DNA of 6,790 bases from Phoenicibacter sp963588595 (GTDB taxonomy: Bacteria; Actinomycetota; Coriobacteriia; Coriobacteriales; Eggerthellaceae). The notes under the pieces were generated by a model. It was not told where the DNA came from. It did not search any database and worked only from the letters and a program-made list of their open reading frames with translations. The stretch is taken from positions 1 to 6,790 of the forward strand of contig CAVAIA010000033.1 of NCBI GenBank assembly GCA_963588595.1, given 5' to 3'. Every line of letters begins with the position of its first letter. Within the stretch, counting starts at the first letter, position 1. The translations under genes were made by a program, and so were the position numbers. Positions 5,087 to 6,790 of this stretch are shown here, piece after piece.

Positions 5087-5104
5087 TTTACCACCTTTTG
5101 CACC

Positions 5105-5133
5105 TTGACTTTTTGCTCTATTTAGGGTATAAA
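5105..5133 (+). promoter_or_regulatory. Strong plus-strand promoter between toxin and DUF2513 gene, cassette B
   Basis: TTGACT (5105-5110), exactly 17 bases, TATAAA (5128-5133). It is the counterpart of 633-661, again pointing toward the toxin stop codon. Confidence 0.65.
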
Positions 5134-5139
5134 TTAACT

Positions 5140-5190
5140 AATAAGCCGACTGTTTGGACACCACCATGCACTCGGCTTTAATTCTTTTTA
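5140..5190 (+). ncRNA. Predicted small RNA of about 50 nt, cassette B
   Basis: AAGCCGA (5143-5149) pairs with TCGGCTT (5172-5178) across a 22-base loop and is followed by TAATTCTTTTT. The stem end overlaps the toxin stop codon (5178-5180) of the opposite strand, as in cassette A. The loop sequence GACACCACCATGCAC (5157-5171) is nearly the reverse complement of the cassette A loop (691-703), differing by a two-base insertion. The terminator is weaker than in cassette A. Expression is unproven. Confidence 0.45.
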
Positions 5191-6070
5191 ATAACGTCTA
5201 TCAGTGTCCCATTCTTATTAATCATCGAAACCCAAGTAAACTGGCTAAAAGTTTCATTTTGCTCTCTAATTTCTTTTATCATATTTTTGTATGTAAGATA
5301 TTTTGCTTCATAATTATCAATTATCAAGCGTTTTACTCCAGTTTTTCCTACCGTTTTTTCATAAGCATTCTTAACAGCACTGTGAGCACTTCTTGCCTCC
5401 ATTGGTGTTTTAATTTCGTAACCATTTGTAAAATCTGCATATCCTATTGTTTTGTGCCTTGGAGAGGTTTTATCAATCTTCTCATCATAAGCAAACGCAA
5501 TTTTAAAACCATTAGAAGCAATTCTTTGAGCTGTTCTCAATTCGTGCTCCTTATTTTCTTTTATTATCTTGTTTACATAATTCTCGTCGGGATAACCAAC
5601 TTTTGGAATTCTCCCCGTCCATAACCATTGAGTATCTCGTTTATTAATCTCTTTAACTAATTGCTTTGTTTTCCATTTTTCCCAGTCGTCCGTTGTTTCT
5701 TTGGCTTTTAATTGCCTGTTGTATAAATCAACATCCCAAAAGCCTTCAGGTGTTTGAATCGTTTTTAAACATTGTTTATAACGCTCTCGCAATTTTGACG
5801 GGCGGTAGCCTTCAATTTGTACGTCTTCATCAATGCTAGTGTCCTTATGAAACCCAGGGACGATTATACAATCACAATTAGAGTGGTATTTATGACCGTC
5901 TCCGCCCGCCTCTTCTTCTGTCCAATACACAAAACCTCGAAAACAGAGCATGAAACAAAAGGCACACGTTTCGCGACCACTTGGCACACGTGCATAGCGC
6001 AAGCCATGTTTATCGCAATTTTTAGCCATATTACAAAAGGCTTCTCGCTTGACATAATAGCCTGTTGGGG
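5178..6070 (-). pseudogene. MuF/VG15-like minor capsid protein, C-terminal part with PD-(D/E)XK nuclease-like toxin domain (N-terminus missing)
   Basis: The frame is open from 6119, but phage-like sequence begins only at about 6070, where the core repeat ends. Counting from 6119, residues 19-90 are the conserved MuF/VG15 end: YARVPSGRETCAFCFML (C52, C55) and HSNCDCIIVPG (C82, C84), the CxxC...CxC set likely to bind metal. Residues 101-170 form the stem IEGYRPSKLRERY...WEKWKTK...DTQWLWTG, shared with the gene at 714. Residues about 185-313 are a variable tip with an intact PD-(D/E)XK arrangement: E193 in the first helix, D229, and E235-I236-K237 (YEIKTP), then KRLIIDN and a closing INKNGTLIDVIKK. 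MuF proteins join portal and capsid in the virion, and phage MuF-nuclease fusions are proposed injected or released toxins. No convincing start or ribosome site exists here, so it looks like a silent donor fragment. Cassette partner: the DUF2513 gene at 4682. Confidence 0.75.
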
Positions 6071-6790
6071 AAATTGGTGCCAGACTTGATTTACCTGGGG
6101 ATTCTTGCTCGTTTGCCAAACTCCAAAGTTTGAAATAGCAAGCTCGAGGAATTCACTCACGAGTCCCAATTTATAGCGCAGCGCTACTTTTGGTTGGTAC
6201 CTTGTGAATTGGTAAATTGATGCCAGACTTTGATTGACCTGGTAACTTCCTGCAGAAACAAGTAAAACGAGCGCAAGTATCGCTGCGCGTCAAAGATGCT
6301 CATGTAAGTGCAATAAATAAGCTTGCTTCTTAAAACTTTTGAGTGTTTAAAATTATGAAAGGAAAATTCGTGCCAGACTTCTTTTTACCAGGGAGTTTCT
6401 TCCTAGTTTTGCCAAACTTAGAAGTTTAAAAAAGCGAGCTCTGAGACTAGACTCGCATAAGCAACGACAGCGCGAAGCGTTACTTTTGCACAGGTTTAGC
6501 TTCCGTTAGAAAATTGGTGCCAGTCTTCTTTTTTTCTCTCACGAAAATTCGTGCCAGACATGATTTTTAGTGAGGCGAAAATCGGTGCCAGACTACCTGG
6601 GGATTTTTGTTCTTTTTGTCAAACTCCAAAGTTTGAATAAGCAAGCTCAAAGACTTTTCTCGCAAGAGCGAATTTGTTGCGCAGCGATACTTGTACCCAA
6701 GTTTTTGGTGCAATCGAAAATAGGTGCCAGACTTCTGTGTACCAGGGAAGTTTTTGTCGTTTTCGCGCAATTGGGAAAACGGTGCCAGAC
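6071..6790. repeat. Array of GTGCCAGAC core repeats with structured units (gene-free)
   Basis: Core copies start near 6070, 6214, 6362, 6509, 6543, 6577, 6716 and 6775 (the last cut by the window edge). Two more are at 4148 and 4292. Typical core: GAAAATTGGTGCCAGACTT, then TTTACCTGG. Start-to-start distances are about 144, 148, 147, 34, 34, 139 and 59. The full-length intervals share inner pieces: a CAAACT...AGTTTG hairpin, an AGCAAGCTC or GCGAGCTC box, and GCGCAGCGATACTT near the end. I see no credible gene on either strand; the open frames here have no start site or family resemblance. The nature of the element is unknown. Confidence 0.85.
6270..6350. repeat. Inverted inner segment of one array unit
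   Basis: In this unit the sequence AAGTATCGCTGCGC (from about 6275) is the exact reverse complement of GCGCAGCGATACTT at 6679-6692. Further on, AAGCTTGCTTCTTAAAACTTTT matches AGTTTGAATAAGCAAGCTC of the other units in reverse. The flanking cores stay in direct orientation, so only the inside of the unit is flipped. Confidence 0.7.

Noticed and set aside
5154..5624. 156-residue plus-strand open frame
   Set aside because: It is antisense to the nuclease-like toxin tip, very rich in Phe, Ile, Cys and Ser as expected for the reverse of an AT-rich gene, and has no ribosome site at its start.
6567..6770. 67-residue minus-strand open frame
   Set aside because: It consists wholly of array units, with no start site. 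The peptide repeats the SGT(D/Y)F word encoded by the cores.
6071..6790. CRISPR array
   Set aside because: Cores recur, but the intervals range from 34 to about 148 bases, the intervals resemble one another instead of being unique, and core copies are imperfect. No Cas gene is in view.
6071..6790. Integron attC sites
   Set aside because: Unit length and hairpins invite the idea, but I do not see the paired RYYYAAC/GTTRRRY core sites, and no cassette with a single gene per site is present apart from the one large phage block.

Overview
The window is a stretch of temperate-phage late (head morphogenesis) genes, almost all on the minus strand, set next to an array of non-coding repeats. Base composition is AT-leaning (about 40% GC by eye). 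Shine-Dalgarno sites are strong (AGGAGG types), and the terminase/VG15-type gene set is one seen in prophages of low-GC Gram-positive bacteria, including lower-GC Actinomycetota of the Gardnerella/Atopobium kind. I cannot name the host. No integrase, replication, tail or host gene is visible, so this reads as a rearranged prophage or prophage remnant.

Layout in the direction of transcription (right to left). (1) 6790-6071: a gene-free array of short core repeats (GTGCCAGAC-type), some separated by structured units of roughly 140-150 bp. (2) 6070-4314: a captured block holding the C-terminal part of a VG15/MuF-like minor capsid protein fused to a PD-(D/E)XK nuclease-like toxin domain, a DUF2513-like gene, two terminator-like hairpins, and a truncated scaffold gene. 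(3) 4319-4148: one more repeat unit bounded by two cores. (4) 4145-2262: the tail end of a probable DUF4417 gene, a JAB/MPN-like HNHP protein, a 73-residue acidic protein, a terminator, a YjcQ-like winged-helix gene and a P27-type small terminase. (5) 2265-1402: a large terminase cut off after its ATPase domain and joined by a deletion to (6) 1427-714, the C-terminal part of a second MuF-like protein with a different CdiA-type toxin domain. This is followed by another DUF2513-like gene (602-216), a second pair of hairpins and the start of a scaffold gene that runs off the left edge.

The central theme is two parallel MuF-toxin cassettes. Each has a MuF stem, a variable nuclease-like C-terminus, a small DUF2513-like candidate immunity gene, a double terminator and a nearly identical scaffold leader. 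The toxin and immunity parts are divergent while the scaffold leader is almost identical (55 of the first 55 bases). This is what cassette exchange at a conserved flank would leave. Between toxin and DUF2513 gene, both cassettes carry a plus-strand TTGACT-17-TATAAA promoter followed within about 55 bases by a hairpin and T-run. That predicts a tiny antisense-side RNA not explained by the phage genes, and the loops of the two predicted RNAs are complementary to each other. The right-hand block sits exactly between two copies of the core repeat, as if it had replaced an array unit.

Toxin, immunity and RNA roles are inference from architecture. The gene family calls for terminases, MuF/VG15, YjcQ and DUF2513 rest on motifs and recalled family patterns, not on searches.
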